Assembly: GCA_040387555.1 (NCBI GenBank)
Contig: JAZKDO010000003.1
Location: 248,001-312,000, forward strand
Reading direction: 5' to 3'
Source: UBA4416 sp040387555
Lineage (GTDB): Bacteria; Bacteroidota; Bacteroidia; B-17B0; Aurantibacillaceae
Length of the DNA stretch: 64,000 nt
Program-made: the position numbers and the translations under genes
The notes under the pieces: model-generated
What the model saw: the letters and a program-made list of their open reading frames with translations, nothing else
Told to the model about the DNA's origin: nothing
The model's database searches: none
Shown: one piece after another, positions 1-11,600 of the stretch
Layout: each line of letters begins with the position of its first letter
Position numbering within the stretch: position 1 is the stretch's first letter

Positions 1-1
1 C

Positions 2-1921
2 AACCTTTTAGGTTTATGTCCGTTTCACGGTGAAAAGTCTCCTTCATTTACTGTGTCACCTGCAAAAGGAATTTACAAATGTTTTGGATGTGGAAAATCA
101 GGAACTGCGGTAAATTTTATCATGGACCTGGAGAGTTTATCTTATCCTGAGGCATTAAGATACCTGGCTAATAAGTATGGTATTGAGATAATTGAGAAAG
201 AAGTAAGTGTGGAGGAAAAAGCACAGCAAAACGAAAAAGAGAGTTTATACATTGTGATGCAGTATGCGCAAAAGTATTATACTGACTTATTGCTGAATGA
301 TGACATGGGCCGGTCGATCGGTTTGGGGTATTTTAAAGAAAGAGGATTTACGCAGGCCATTATTGATAAATTTCAGTTAGGGTATAGTTCGGATGAACGC
401 CGTAAGTTTTCTGAAACAGCGGTGAAGAATGGCTACAAACCGGAGTATTTAGTAAAGACCGGTATGTCCATATTGTCTAATAATCATGTAGAGGGTAGTC
501 CCATAACTGTTAGTGATATTTTTGACAGGTATACGGGCCGCGTGATGTTCCCGATCCATAATATTTCGGGAAAGGTAATTGGCTTTGGAGGAAGGATATT
601 AATCAGTGATAAGAAATTAGCGAAGTATATTAATTCGCCACAGACGGACATTTATGATAAGAGTAAAACTCTTTATGGATTGTTTCAGGCGAAGAAGATG
701 ATCATACAGGAAGATAACTGTTATTTGGTAGAAGGATATACCGATGTCATTTCAATGCATCAATCCGGCATTGACAATGTTGTAGCTTCATCAGGAACAT
801 CATTGACAGTTGATCAGATAAAACTAATTCACCGTTTTACAAAAAACATTACAATTTTATACGATGGGGATGTTGCCGGAATCAAGGCGAGTTTCAGAGG
901 TATTGATCTGATACTGGAAGAAGGAATGAACGTTCGTGTTTTGCTTTTCCCTGAAGGTGATGATCCGGATTCATATAGCAAGAAAGTATCGAATGATGAA
1001 TTCAAAGAGTTTATAAAAAGTAACAGTAAAGATTTTATTTCGTTTAAAACGAGTTTGCTTTATAAAGAAGTTGAACATGATCCTATTAAACGTGCTGAAT
1101 TAATTAAAGATATTGTTGAGAGTATTGCCGTGATTCCGGACGCTATTAATCGATCTGTTTATGTGAAGGAATGTTCGCGAATCATGGACATCAGCGAACA
1201 GATTTTACAAATTGAGATCAATAAACTGATTCGTAAAAAAACAGGGAAACAAAACTTACCTGGTTCAATTTCTTCGTTTGACTCTGGTAAAGGAAGTTCC
1301 ACAAATACAGGGTATCCCGACGAAATGCCTCCTGAGGCTTATTTGGAGGAAGAACAGGCGGTTGATCCTATATTAGATTCAGAAGAAAAAGAATTATTGC
1401 GGATGATGATGCAATATGGAAACGTTTTAGTGGAAGTGGAAGCGGAGGATACTGATAATACACAACAGTCGTTTCAACTTACGGTTTGCGAGTTTGTTAT
1501 TTTTGAATTATGGCGTGATAATTTACAATTTATTAATCCGGTTTATCAAATGGTTTTGGATGAATTTCAGCATGAATTAGAAAGCGGTGTTATTCCAACG
1601 ATGCAAACATTTATTCATCATTCAAATCCTGCGGTATCACAGGTAGCTATTGATATCGCTTCCTTTTCTGACATAGTAAGTTATAAGTGGGAAAAGTTTG
1701 GGGTAAACGTTCCGCAGGAAATTCATCATATTAAAAAAGGAATTGAACATCAGCTTTTCAGCTTAAAGGAAAAGCGTTTGAACCAGATCATTAAAGATGC
1801 TAAGGAATTAGTAAAAACTGCTGATCCGTTTGAACATAAACATGTATATGAGTTTGTGATCATGCTTGAAAATCAAAAAAAGCGTGTCAATAAAATACTG
1901 GGGAGAACAGTAATAAGATAA
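2..1921 (+). CDS. dnaG: DNA primase DnaG, 5'-truncated by the window edge
   Basis: Makes RNA primers for chromosome replication, working with the replicative helicase at the fork. The open frame runs in from the left edge, so the start codon lies outside; a GTG at 53 is internal. The visible N-terminus contains the CHC2 zinc-binding pattern (CPFH, then CFGC about 20 residues later). The catalytic core follows, with a conserved basic stretch (RVMFPIHN, GFGGR) and Toprim motifs: VEGYTD with the catalytic Glu, ILYDGDVAG, and DDPDSY. The C-terminal 200 residues are the variable helicase-interacting part. About 639 residues are visible, so only the first few dozen are missing. No gene shares its strand closely downstream; the next gene begins 215 bp later. 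Identification is secure. Confidence 0.97.
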   Translation, partial: NLLGLCPFHGEKSPSFTVSPAKGIYKCFGCGKSGTAVNFIMDLESLSYPEALRYLANKYGIEIIEKEVSVEEKAQQNEKESLYIVMQYAQKYYTDLLLNDDMGRSIGLGYFKERGFTQAIIDKFQLGYSSDERRKFSETAVKNGYKPEYLVKTGMSILSNNHVEGSPITVSDIFDRYTGRVMFPIHNISGKVIGFGGRILISDKKLAKYINSPQTDIYDKSKTLYGLFQAKKMIIQEDNCYLVEGYTDVISMHQSGIDNVVASSGTSLTVDQIKLIHRFTKNITILYDGDVAGIKASFRGIDLILEEGMNVRVLLFPEGDDPDSYSKKVSNDEFKEFIKSNSKDFISFKTSLLYKEVEHDPIKRAELIKDIVESIAVIPDAINRSVYVKECSRIMDISEQILQIEINKLIRKKTGKQNLPGSISSFDSGKGSSTNTGYPDEMPPEAYLEEEQAVDPILDSEEKELLRMMMQYGNVLVEVEAEDTDNTQQSFQLTVCEFVIFELWRDNLQFINPVYQMVLDEFQHELESGVIPTMQTFIHHSNPAVSQVAIDIASFSDIVSYKWEKFGVNVPQEIHHIKKGIEHQLFSLKEKRLNQIIKDAKELVKTADPFEHKHVYEFVIMLENQKKRVNKILGRTVIR

Positions 1922-2013
1922 AAATGAGTGAGCTGTTATGGAAAACAATTCTATTGAATGAATTCTTAAATGCTACATCTAACTATTTAAATCCTAATTT
2001 AATTGCCTAAAAT

Positions 2014-2033
2014 TTACTAAACTAGTTTAGTAA
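2014..2033. promoter_or_regulatory. Perfect 20-bp palindrome between dnaG and the secreted-protein pair
   Basis: The sequence TTACTAAACTAGTTTAGTAA is a perfect inverted repeat with no spacer. It lies about 100 bp before the start at 2137 and is followed by a T-rich tract. It could be an operator for the downstream pair or part of a weak AT-rich terminator of dnaG. The symmetry is seen; the role is inference. Confidence 0.4.
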
Positions 2034-2136
2034 TTGCTTCTTTTTTATTATTGATGAGTGAAAGTTGTGTTTTGGTTATTAAAAAATATGTTAAAATGTT
2101 TCAAAATGACTTATTTTTATTCAAAACAACTATTCA

Positions 2137-2598
2137 ATGAAAACGATACTCTTTATTTTTTTAACATCAATGTTTTTTCTCTCGAATGCACAGGAAGACT
2201 TGGTAAGATTACTCATCAACAAAACTGAAATCTCTATTCATAAATTGCAGAAAGAAATTATTGCCGGGCATATATCAACTGAGAAAAAAAATGAGCTTTC
2301 GTTGTCAATAAAATATCAAGTAAAGGCCGTTGAAGCTTTTAAAAATAATCAGCAAAATATTATTATGGCAATTAATTACAGCTCTAAAGCAAGAGAAATT
2401 GCTATAGATGTTTTAGGAAACTATAATAAAGGATTGACGGAATATTTTATTTTTAATGATGGAGAAAAGCAACTTCAAAAGAATGCAGATTTTTTGTCAC
2501 AAAAGAATAGTTTAATGATTGATTCAAATCAAATCGAGGAATCCATTTTACTATCTGCCCAGGAACTTTCTAATCATTATAAAATAACACTTAACTAA
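2137..2598 (+). CDS. Small secreted helical protein upstream of the SprB-repeat giant
   Basis: A 153-residue protein that I do not recognise. It opens with a classical signal peptide (MKTILFIFLTSMFFLSNAQ, probable cleavage after NA), so it should be exported to the periplasm or surface. The mature part is rich in Lys, Asn, Glu and Ile, looks mainly alpha-helical and has no Cys. Its stop is only 5 bp before the start of the 3295-residue surface protein, and both begin MKTIL, so the two are probably co-transcribed and may act together, for example as a periplasmic or surface accessory of the giant protein. That link rests on position alone. Confidence 0.75.
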   Translation: MKTILFIFLTSMFFLSNAQEDLVRLLINKTEISIHKLQKEIIAGHISTEKKNELSLSIKYQVKAVEAFKNNQQNIIMAINYSSKAREIAIDVLGNYNKGLTEYFIFNDGEKQLQKNADFLSQKNSLMIDSNQIEESILLSAQELSNHYKITLN

Positions 2599-2603
2599 TA
2601 TCT

Positions 2604-5600
2604 ATGAAGACTATTTTAAAATCATTACTACTAAGTTTGTTATTTTTTTGTTACGCTTTTAAAAGTTTTTCCCAAGCTCCAAGTTGTCCCCAGGTTATAT
2701 CTGCCGGAGCAACTATATGTCAAGGACAAACAGCAAGCATCACCTCCACGGTCATTGCACATAATGCAACTTCCAGTTACTCTGTAACATCAATTCCACA
2801 CGCGCCTTATGCATACGCCGGTGGAACAGCTGTTTCTGTTGGAACTGATGACGTTTGGAGTGGAGCAGTGCCATTAGGCTTTAACTTTTGTTTTTTTGGA
2901 ACAAGTTATAATCAGGTTTGGTTAGGTTCAAACGGGCAGATTTGCTTTACAGCTAAAGCAACAGGCGGTTTTAATAGTTACCCATTAACTGGATCTACCA
3001 ACATTCCGGGCACAAATAATACTGCTGCAAATACTATTAATGTTTATAGAGATATTGATCCTTCTGTTACTGGGGCAACTGTGAAATATTATGTTGGGGG
3101 CGTAGCACCCTGCAGATATCTAGTGTTTTATTTTAGTAACGTAGCATTATTTTCTTGCACTACCCCAAGATCAACTTTTCAAATGGTGTTATATGAAACC
3201 ACTAATTATATTGATATCTTTATTGGCAATAGTAGTGGATGCAGCACCTGGCAAAGTGGTAAAGGAATTGTTGGGATTCAGAATGCAGCAGGAAGCGTTG
3301 GATATGCAGCACCTGGGAGAAATGCTAGCAACGGAAATTGGTCAGCTGTAAATGAAGCATGGCGATTCACGCCAACAGGTGCGCAAAATTGGTCAGTAAA
3401 CTGGTATAATCCTGCAAATGTTTTAGTAGGTACTGGAGCAGGTCCTATTTCTGTGTCGCCAGCGGTTACAACGATCTATTCTGCAGTGCTTACAAATACT
3501 AATTGTGATGGTGCTATCAGAACTTTTACGAATACAGCTACAGTTACTGTTAATAATAGCCCTACAGTTACCATTGCTCCGTCTGCCACATTAGCATGTA
3601 ATGGTGGAACTGCTGCAATTACAACTACTGTTACCCCTGCAAGTACATATGTTTGGGCTGGACCAGCAACAATTACTGGAGGTACAACAGGAAATCCAAC
3701 AGTAAATTCCGTAGGCTTATATACTGTAATAGCAAGTGCTGCTGGTTGTAGCAGAACCGGGACCATTAATGTAGTTTCTCCACCTCCATTAACCTTAACT
3801 GCAAGTAGTCAAACAATATGTTCTGGAGGATCAACACCATTATCCGTTACGGGTGCTACAAATTATACATGGTCTCCAGCTACAGGTTTATCATCAGCAA
3901 CCGGTTCACTCGTCACTGCCAATCCAACAACTACAACCATTTATACTATTACGGGAACAAGCGGTATTTGCGTTGGCACAAGAACGGTTGGCGTTACTGT
4001 TAATCCTCTTCCTACGGCAAGTTTAACTTTTACAAATCCTTCTTGTGGAAATAATAATGGTATAATTAATATTGCAAATACAACTATAGTAGCAAGTGGG
4101 CCATACATTTTCACTTCCAGTGCTGGCGCCCTTAGTGGACAAACAGTAACTTTACTTCCAGCGGGAGTAGTCACAGTAACAATATCGAATACCTATGGTT
4201 GTCAGTCAACTGTTTCTACAACTTTAACAAATTCTCCACCAATAACAAATTTAAGTATTACTCCAACCAATGCAACTTGCGGGAATAATAACGGAAGTAT
4301 TTCTTTTGGGTCGCCAACGGGAGGAACATCAACTTACAGTTACTCTGTTAATGGCGGATCTTTTACTGCGACCTCACCAACGATTAATTTGCCCGCAGGA
4401 ACTTATTCTGTGACGGTTAAGGATGTAAATTCTTGTGTCTTCACAAAAACAACAAGTATCAGTAATACTCCACCGGTTACTGCAATTGCTGGTACAACAA
4501 CGCAGGCCAGTTGCAATATGAGTAATGGAACATTTAGTATTACCGTTGTCACGGGAGGAACAGCCGTCTATACCTACAGTGTGGATGGAGTTTCTACATC
4601 TAGTTTAACGTCAGGATTGGCTGCGGGTAATCATACTGTTTTTGTAAAGGATGGCTTGGGTTGTATATTTAGCAGAACTTTTGCTATTGGTACCGCTAAC
4701 GGTCCGTCTGCTTTTACTGTAAATACAACAAATTCAAATTGTGGATTAGCAAATGGAACGTCAACGGTATCAGGTGTAGTTGGTGGAACCCCAACTTATA
4801 GTTTCTCTTTTGATGGCGGTGCATTTGGTACAGGAACAACTGCAACTGGTCTTACTGCGACTAACCATACGGTTATAGTTAAAGATGCTAATTCGTGCAC
4901 CCTTACAGCTACCTATAGTGTAGCTAATAATCCGCCACCAACAGTTGCGGTTACATCATCATTAAACATTTTATGTAACGGAGCATCAACAGGAAGTTTA
5001 AATGTTGCGCCTACTGGTGGCACTTCACCTTTTACATATACATTAACAAGCCCTACTCAAACAAATACAACAGGATCCTTTACAGGATTAGCCGCAGGTA
5101 CGTATAGCATTGTTGTAAAGGATAATTTCGGATGTATTGCATCAACTTCTATAACATTAACACAGCCAACCGTATTAACAGGCACAACAAGTTCAATTCC
5201 GGTAAATTGTTTTGGTACTTCAACAGGATCATTGTCAGCAGGCGGTTCAGGTGGCACTTCCCCATATACTTATTTATGGAGTTTAGGTAGCAGTACGTTA
5301 GCCACTACTGGCGGAGCTGCTGCTGGAACATATACAGTAACTATAAAAGATGCAAACTTATGTACGATTACAAGAACTGTAGCAGTTACGCAGCCAGCTT
5401 CATTAACCTTAACGTCTACTTTAACACCTGCAACCTGCGGCAATGCTAATGGATCAGGAACTGTAACAGTAGGGGGAGGAACAGCACCTTATAATTATAA
5501 CTGGAGCAATGGCGATGCTACTAGTGTTTTAACAGCTGCTACGGCAGCAACATATTCGGTCACTATCGCAGACTTTAATGGATGTACTTTAACCAGAACT

Positions 5601-8600
5601 GTTGCAGTAACAAACATACCTGGACCAACAGCTATTACAGGAACAACATCCTTAGCAGGTTGCGGATTAAATAACGGAACTTATAATGTAACAGGAGTTA
5701 CTGGTGGAACGTCAGCTTATTCGTATAGCGTAGATGCGGTAGCAACCGCAAGTTTGACTTCCGCCCTGGCTGCAGGTACACATACAGTTACTGTAAAAGA
5801 TTTTAATGGTTGTTTATTCAGTACCACTTTTACTGTAAATACTGCAAACGGACCAACTACAGCATCCATCGTAACAACGAACGCGAGTTGTGGAACAGCT
5901 AATGGTACAGCTACGTTGACATCTGTCACGGGAGGCTTACCTCCTTATCAGTATTCATTTGATGGCGGTGCATTTGGTGCAGCGGTTACAACATCAGGTC
6001 TCGCAGCTGGCTCACATACAGTTATAGTTAAAGATGCTAATTCATGTACTTTAACAGTGACTTATACGGAGTTTAATAACAGTGGCCCAACTGCCTCTGT
6101 CACTAATTCTACAAACATACTATGTAATGGAAATTCAACAGGAAGCTTTACTGTAGCCCCCGCAGGCGGAATTGCACCATTTACATATACATTGGCAACC
6201 CCATCCCAAACAAACTCAACCGGTGTATTCACAGGATTACCGGCTGGCTCTTATAATATAGTTGTAAAAGATAATTCAGGATGTACAGCAACAGCATCTG
6301 TAACACTAACGCAACCAACCGCCGTAACATTAACAGTATCCTCTTTGCCGGTTTCTTGTTTTGGAACATCAACAGGAACAGTGTCTGCCTCTGGTAGTGG
6401 AGGTTCTGGTACTCTAACATATTTGTGGCCGGCTTTAGGCTCAAATACTTTAGCAACCGTTAGTAATATTGCTGCGGGAACTTATTCCGTAACTCAAACA
6501 GATGCTAACGGATGTTCAATTACACAAAGTATAACAGTTACTCAACCAACCTCATTGACATTAACTTCTACTTTAACGCCGGCTACCTGTGGAAACGCTA
6601 ACGGTTCAGGAACTGTAACAGTAGGAGGAGGAACTCCTGCTTATACTTATAGCTGGAGTAATGGATCTATTACATCAGTTTTAAGTAGCGCATTAGCAGG
6701 AATCTATACAGTAAATGTTACTGACTTTAAAGGTTGTGTAATCACAAGAACAGTTGCAATAACTAATATTCCTGGCCCAACAGCCATCACAGGAACAACG
6801 ACCTTGGCGGGCTGTGGACAAAACAATGGAACCTACAATATCACAAGTGTGACTGGAGGAACTTCAGCATACTCCTTCAGTGTAGATGCTATTGCGACAG
6901 TGAGTTTAACTTCAGGTCTTGCAGCTGGTACACATACGGTATCGGTTAGTGATCAGAATGGCTGTTTCTTTAGTACGACTTTTAATATTGGTACAACGGT
7001 AGGGCCTTCAACAGCAAATGTTGTTAGCTCGAATGCAACTTGCGGAACGGCAAATGGTTCAGCTACAGTAACCGGTGTTACCGGAGGAACCGCTACTTAT
7101 CAGTATTCTTTCGATGGGGCCGCTTTTGCAATAGGAGCCTCAACAAGTGGATTGTTGTCTGGAACTCATACGGTAACAATCATGGATGCAAATTCCTGTA
7201 CAGTAACAGTAACCTATGGAGTACTTAATAATGGTAGTCCTGCTATTTCAGTTCCAACTAGTACTAACACAAGCTGCTTTGGTGGCTCAAATGGTGGATT
7301 TACAGCCTCAGGATCAGGAGGAAGTGGCGCACCTTTCAGTTACACCTTAACTACTCCTTTCCAGAATAACGGCACCGGAGTATTTACTGGACTTGCTGCA
7401 GGAACCTATTCAATAATCACTGCAGATAATGCTGGATGTGCAGCAACAACTACTGTAATAATATCTCAACCAACAGTTTTAACCTTAACTCCAACATCCA
7501 TTCCTGTAAAATGTTTCGGTACAGCCACCGGCACAATTAATATCACAGGTAGTGGAGGAGCAGGAGCTTATACATACAGTTTAAATGGAGGGTCTTCTCA
7601 AGCATCTCCTTCTTATACATCTGTAGGGGCAGGCACATATGTAATGGCAATTAAAGATGCGAACGGATGTACCACGACAGAAACTGTTGTTGTAACTCAA
7701 CCTGCTGCATTAGCAATCAATGTTGCCATCCAAAATGCCAACTGTACAAGTGCTAATGGAACCGGATCTGCAACCGTTACAGGCGGAACAGGAACCATGA
7801 CTTATACCTGGACCGGTAATGGTGGTGCAGGCCCAGTATCTAATGGATTAATTGGAGGGAATTATACAGTAACAGCTACTGATGCAAATGGATGCAGTAT
7901 TTCAAGTCCTGTTGCAATTGGAATTACTCCTGGTGGATCAGCAGCAATAACTGCTTCTTCAAATATTACCTGTTTTAATGCTAATAATGGAAGCTTAACC
8001 AGTGGTATGACTGGAGGAACATCTCCCTTTACTTATTCCTGGACTCCCGGCGGACAGACGTCGCAAGTGGCAACTAGTTTAGCCCCTGGATCATATACAT
8101 GTCAGATCACGGATTTTTACGGTTGTAAAGCCTTCGCTAGTGCGACTTTAACTCAGCCAACTTTATTAACAGCCATTATGAACTCCAATAATGTTAAATG
8201 TTATGGTACAGCAACGGGTACTGTTTCTGCTGCTGGAACAGGTGGTACAGGGCCTTATACGTATTTGTGGCCAACTATTCCAAGTACTTTAGCAACTGTT
8301 CCAAATGTTGCAATAGGAAATTATAGCTGTAATATAATTGATGCAAACAACTGTTCAATCACAGCAAGTATTACGGTAACGCAGCCTACATCAATCACGT
8401 TAACATCAACAGTAACTGCTGCGAATTGCGGACAGGCTAATGGTTCAGCAACAGTAATTGCATCAGGCGGAGCTCCAGGTGCTTATACTTATACCTGGAG
8501 TTCAGGTTCAAATGCAGCGACACAATCCGCATTACTAGCTGGAACCTATACTATACAGGTACAGGACGCAAATAATTGTATTGAAATTGTTTCAGCTACA

Positions 8601-11600
8601 ATTCCAAATACAGCAGGACCGGTAATTAGTATTGCAAGCCAAACAAACGTAAGTTGTTTCAATGGTTGTAACGGCGCTGCAATAGCGGGCGTATCTGGGG
8701 GTGTTACACCTTATATTTACTCATGGAGCAATGGTAACGTTTCTCCTATTGCCCCAAATTTATGCGCACAAATTTATACTGTTTCCGTAACAGATAATGC
8801 CGGGTGCGTATCTTCTACCAGTTTATCTATCACACAGCCAACCCAATTAACGGCCGGTATTGTAACTAATGATCCAAAATGTTTTGGTGCGACAAATGGT
8901 TTTGGCATTGCCTCAGCCCTTGGTGGAACCCCGGGATATACTTACAGTTGGTCAGGTGGAGGAGGTAGCGCATCGACCAGTGCTCTTTTAGGAGCAGGTA
9001 GTTACAATTTATTAGTAACTGATGCAAATGGATGTACAGTAACATCTTCAATGACCTTGAACAATCCACTAGCTATGTCAGCAAGTATAACCTCCACAAA
9101 CGTTACTTGTTTCGGCCTTTGCAATGGAATAGCAGCCGCTACAAGTACAAACGGTATTGGGGCTGTTGGTTACTATTGGATAGGAGGCGCAAGTCCGGTA
9201 TTATCTCAAACAGCTACAAGTTTGTGTTCTGGCACGTATACAATGGTTGCAACTGATCAAAACAGCTGTACGGCCAGTGCTATTATTACAATTACTCAAC
9301 CAACAGCAATTACTGCCAGCATTTCTTCCACTGGATCAGTAACCTGTAATGGAGGTAATAATGGATTTGCTGTTGTATCGCCAGGCGGTGGAACACCAAC
9401 CTATACTTACACTTGGAGTGGTTCGGCCGCGGCCAGTGGAAATAGCTCAAACGCTAATAATTTACCTGCGGGTATTTATACGGTGACAGTAGAAGATATG
9501 ATGGGATGTTCCGCGACTGCTAATGCAACAATTTTAGAGCCAGCACCATTAACCACAACTTTAACTACTGCCAATGCAAAATGTAATGGCGTTTGCGATG
9601 CTACCGCTAATATTACTTTTTCAGGTGGCGCGGGGGCAACAACCTTCTTATGGCAGCCAGGCTTGCAATCCGGAAATTCTGTAAATAATTTATGCGCAGG
9701 AAACCAGACAGTAACTATAACATCAAATGGTTCTTGTACAACTGTATTTAGTTTTACGCTTACCGAACCGGCTTTACTCACGGCAGTTACTTCGGCAACG
9801 AACTCAAATTGCGGGCAGGCAAACGGGAGAACATGTGTTGTTGTTGCCGGTGGAACATCCCCATATGCCAGCACACTATGGAGTAATAATAATGCTACAT
9901 TGTGTAATAATAATATTTTAGCAGGCGCTTATACTTTTACTGTTATTGATAATAATGGGTGTATAGCTAATGCCAGTGGTTTAGTAAATGATGTGGCAGG
10001 ACCTGTAGTCGCTATACTCAGCCAGACAAATGTTAGTTGTTTTGGAGGAACTAATGGAGGGGCCAATGCAACTATTAGTGGCGGCGTTCCAAATTATACT
10101 ATCTCATGGTCTGGATCTCAAACAGCACCAAACTCTACTGCAAATACTACTAATTTCGGACAGGGATTGCATAATATTACAGTCGTTGATGCGGCTGGAT
10201 GTATTGGGACAGCTGCTGTTAATATATCTGAGCCTTCAAAGCTTGCAAGTGCTATTGGTAGTTTCACGAATGTAACTTGTAACGGATTAAGCAATGGTAG
10301 CGCTACAATGTTTGTGAACGGTGGAACAGCTCCTTATGGATATAGCTGGACGCCAAGTGCACAAACATCATCAGTCTTAGCGAATGTTGTAGCAAATACC
10401 TATACTGGTAGTATTATAGATGCTAATGGGTGCGTAAGTTCGTCGCAGGTAGTAATCTCACAACCACAAGCTCTTACGTTTTCTACACCAGTAGTAACAG
10501 ATATTTCGTGTTTTGGTGGAAGTAATGGCCAAATTTTGACTACTGTTCAGGGAGGAAGCCCTGGTTACACATATGTATGGAGCCCTGCACAATCCGGAAA
10601 TAGTGGAGTTATAGGAGGCTTATCAGTTGGAGGATATTCATTAACAGTAACTGATATTCAATCATGTTCTATCGATGCTAATTTCTTTATCCAACAGCCT
10701 CCGCAGTTAACGAGTAGTTATACTTCTTTGCCCGCTAAGTGCGGTAGTCCAAATGGTTCGGCCACGGTAACTGTTTTAGGAGGAACGCCGACTTATATAA
10801 TGAATTGGAATACTTCCCCTGTACAACAAGGACCAATTGCAACGAACATGGCTTCTGGTAATACCTGGCAGTGTGTAATTACTGATCTCAAAGGATGTGC
10901 TATTACACAAACCGTTAATGTAGATAATGCACCTAGCCCGGTATTTACTTCTACAATGGTTAATCAGCCATCATGCTTTGGAATGTCGAATGGAGATATT
11001 ATCCTGAACTATACATCAGGTTCGGCTCCTTATACAGTGGCGTGGTCCAGTCCGTTATCTCAAACTACAACATCCTCGGCCTTTACACAAAGCATATCTG
11101 GTGTAGCCCAAGGAGCTTATACAGCAACGCTAACGGATGCTAACGGGTGTACAACTTCAAATCAAATAAATGTTCTACAACCTAGTAAACTAATATTGGT
11201 ACCTTTTATTTCTGATCCAACGATTTGTTATGGAATGTCTACCCAGATTAGTGCATCTGGACAAAATGGCTCACCGGGTTATACGTATACGTGGTCTCCA
11301 AATACTTTTTCGGGTATAGGTCCGCATACTATCAGCCCTACAACAACAACTTCTTATACAGTTGCCGCAACTGATTCTAAGAGTTGCACAGTATCGCCGC
11401 AAGTGCTGACCGTTTTTGTTACGCCTTCGTTAAGTGCTGTTGGATCAACTTCAATATTATGTCATAATGGATCTGCAATTTTACTGCCTACTATCACAAG
11501 TCCAGGTGATGGCGGCATTTATTCTTATACATGGACTCCTACAGCGCCCAATACAAATTCAATTAATATATCAGGTAATGCATTATCGGCAGCAACAACT

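Noticed and set aside
3476..9874. Many open frames on both strands inside the SprB-repeat gene (for example minus 9476-9874 and 3476-3766)
   Set aside because: They mirror the Thr/Ser/Gly/Ala-rich repeats in other frames, recur with the repeats, and have no start signals or recognisable domains.
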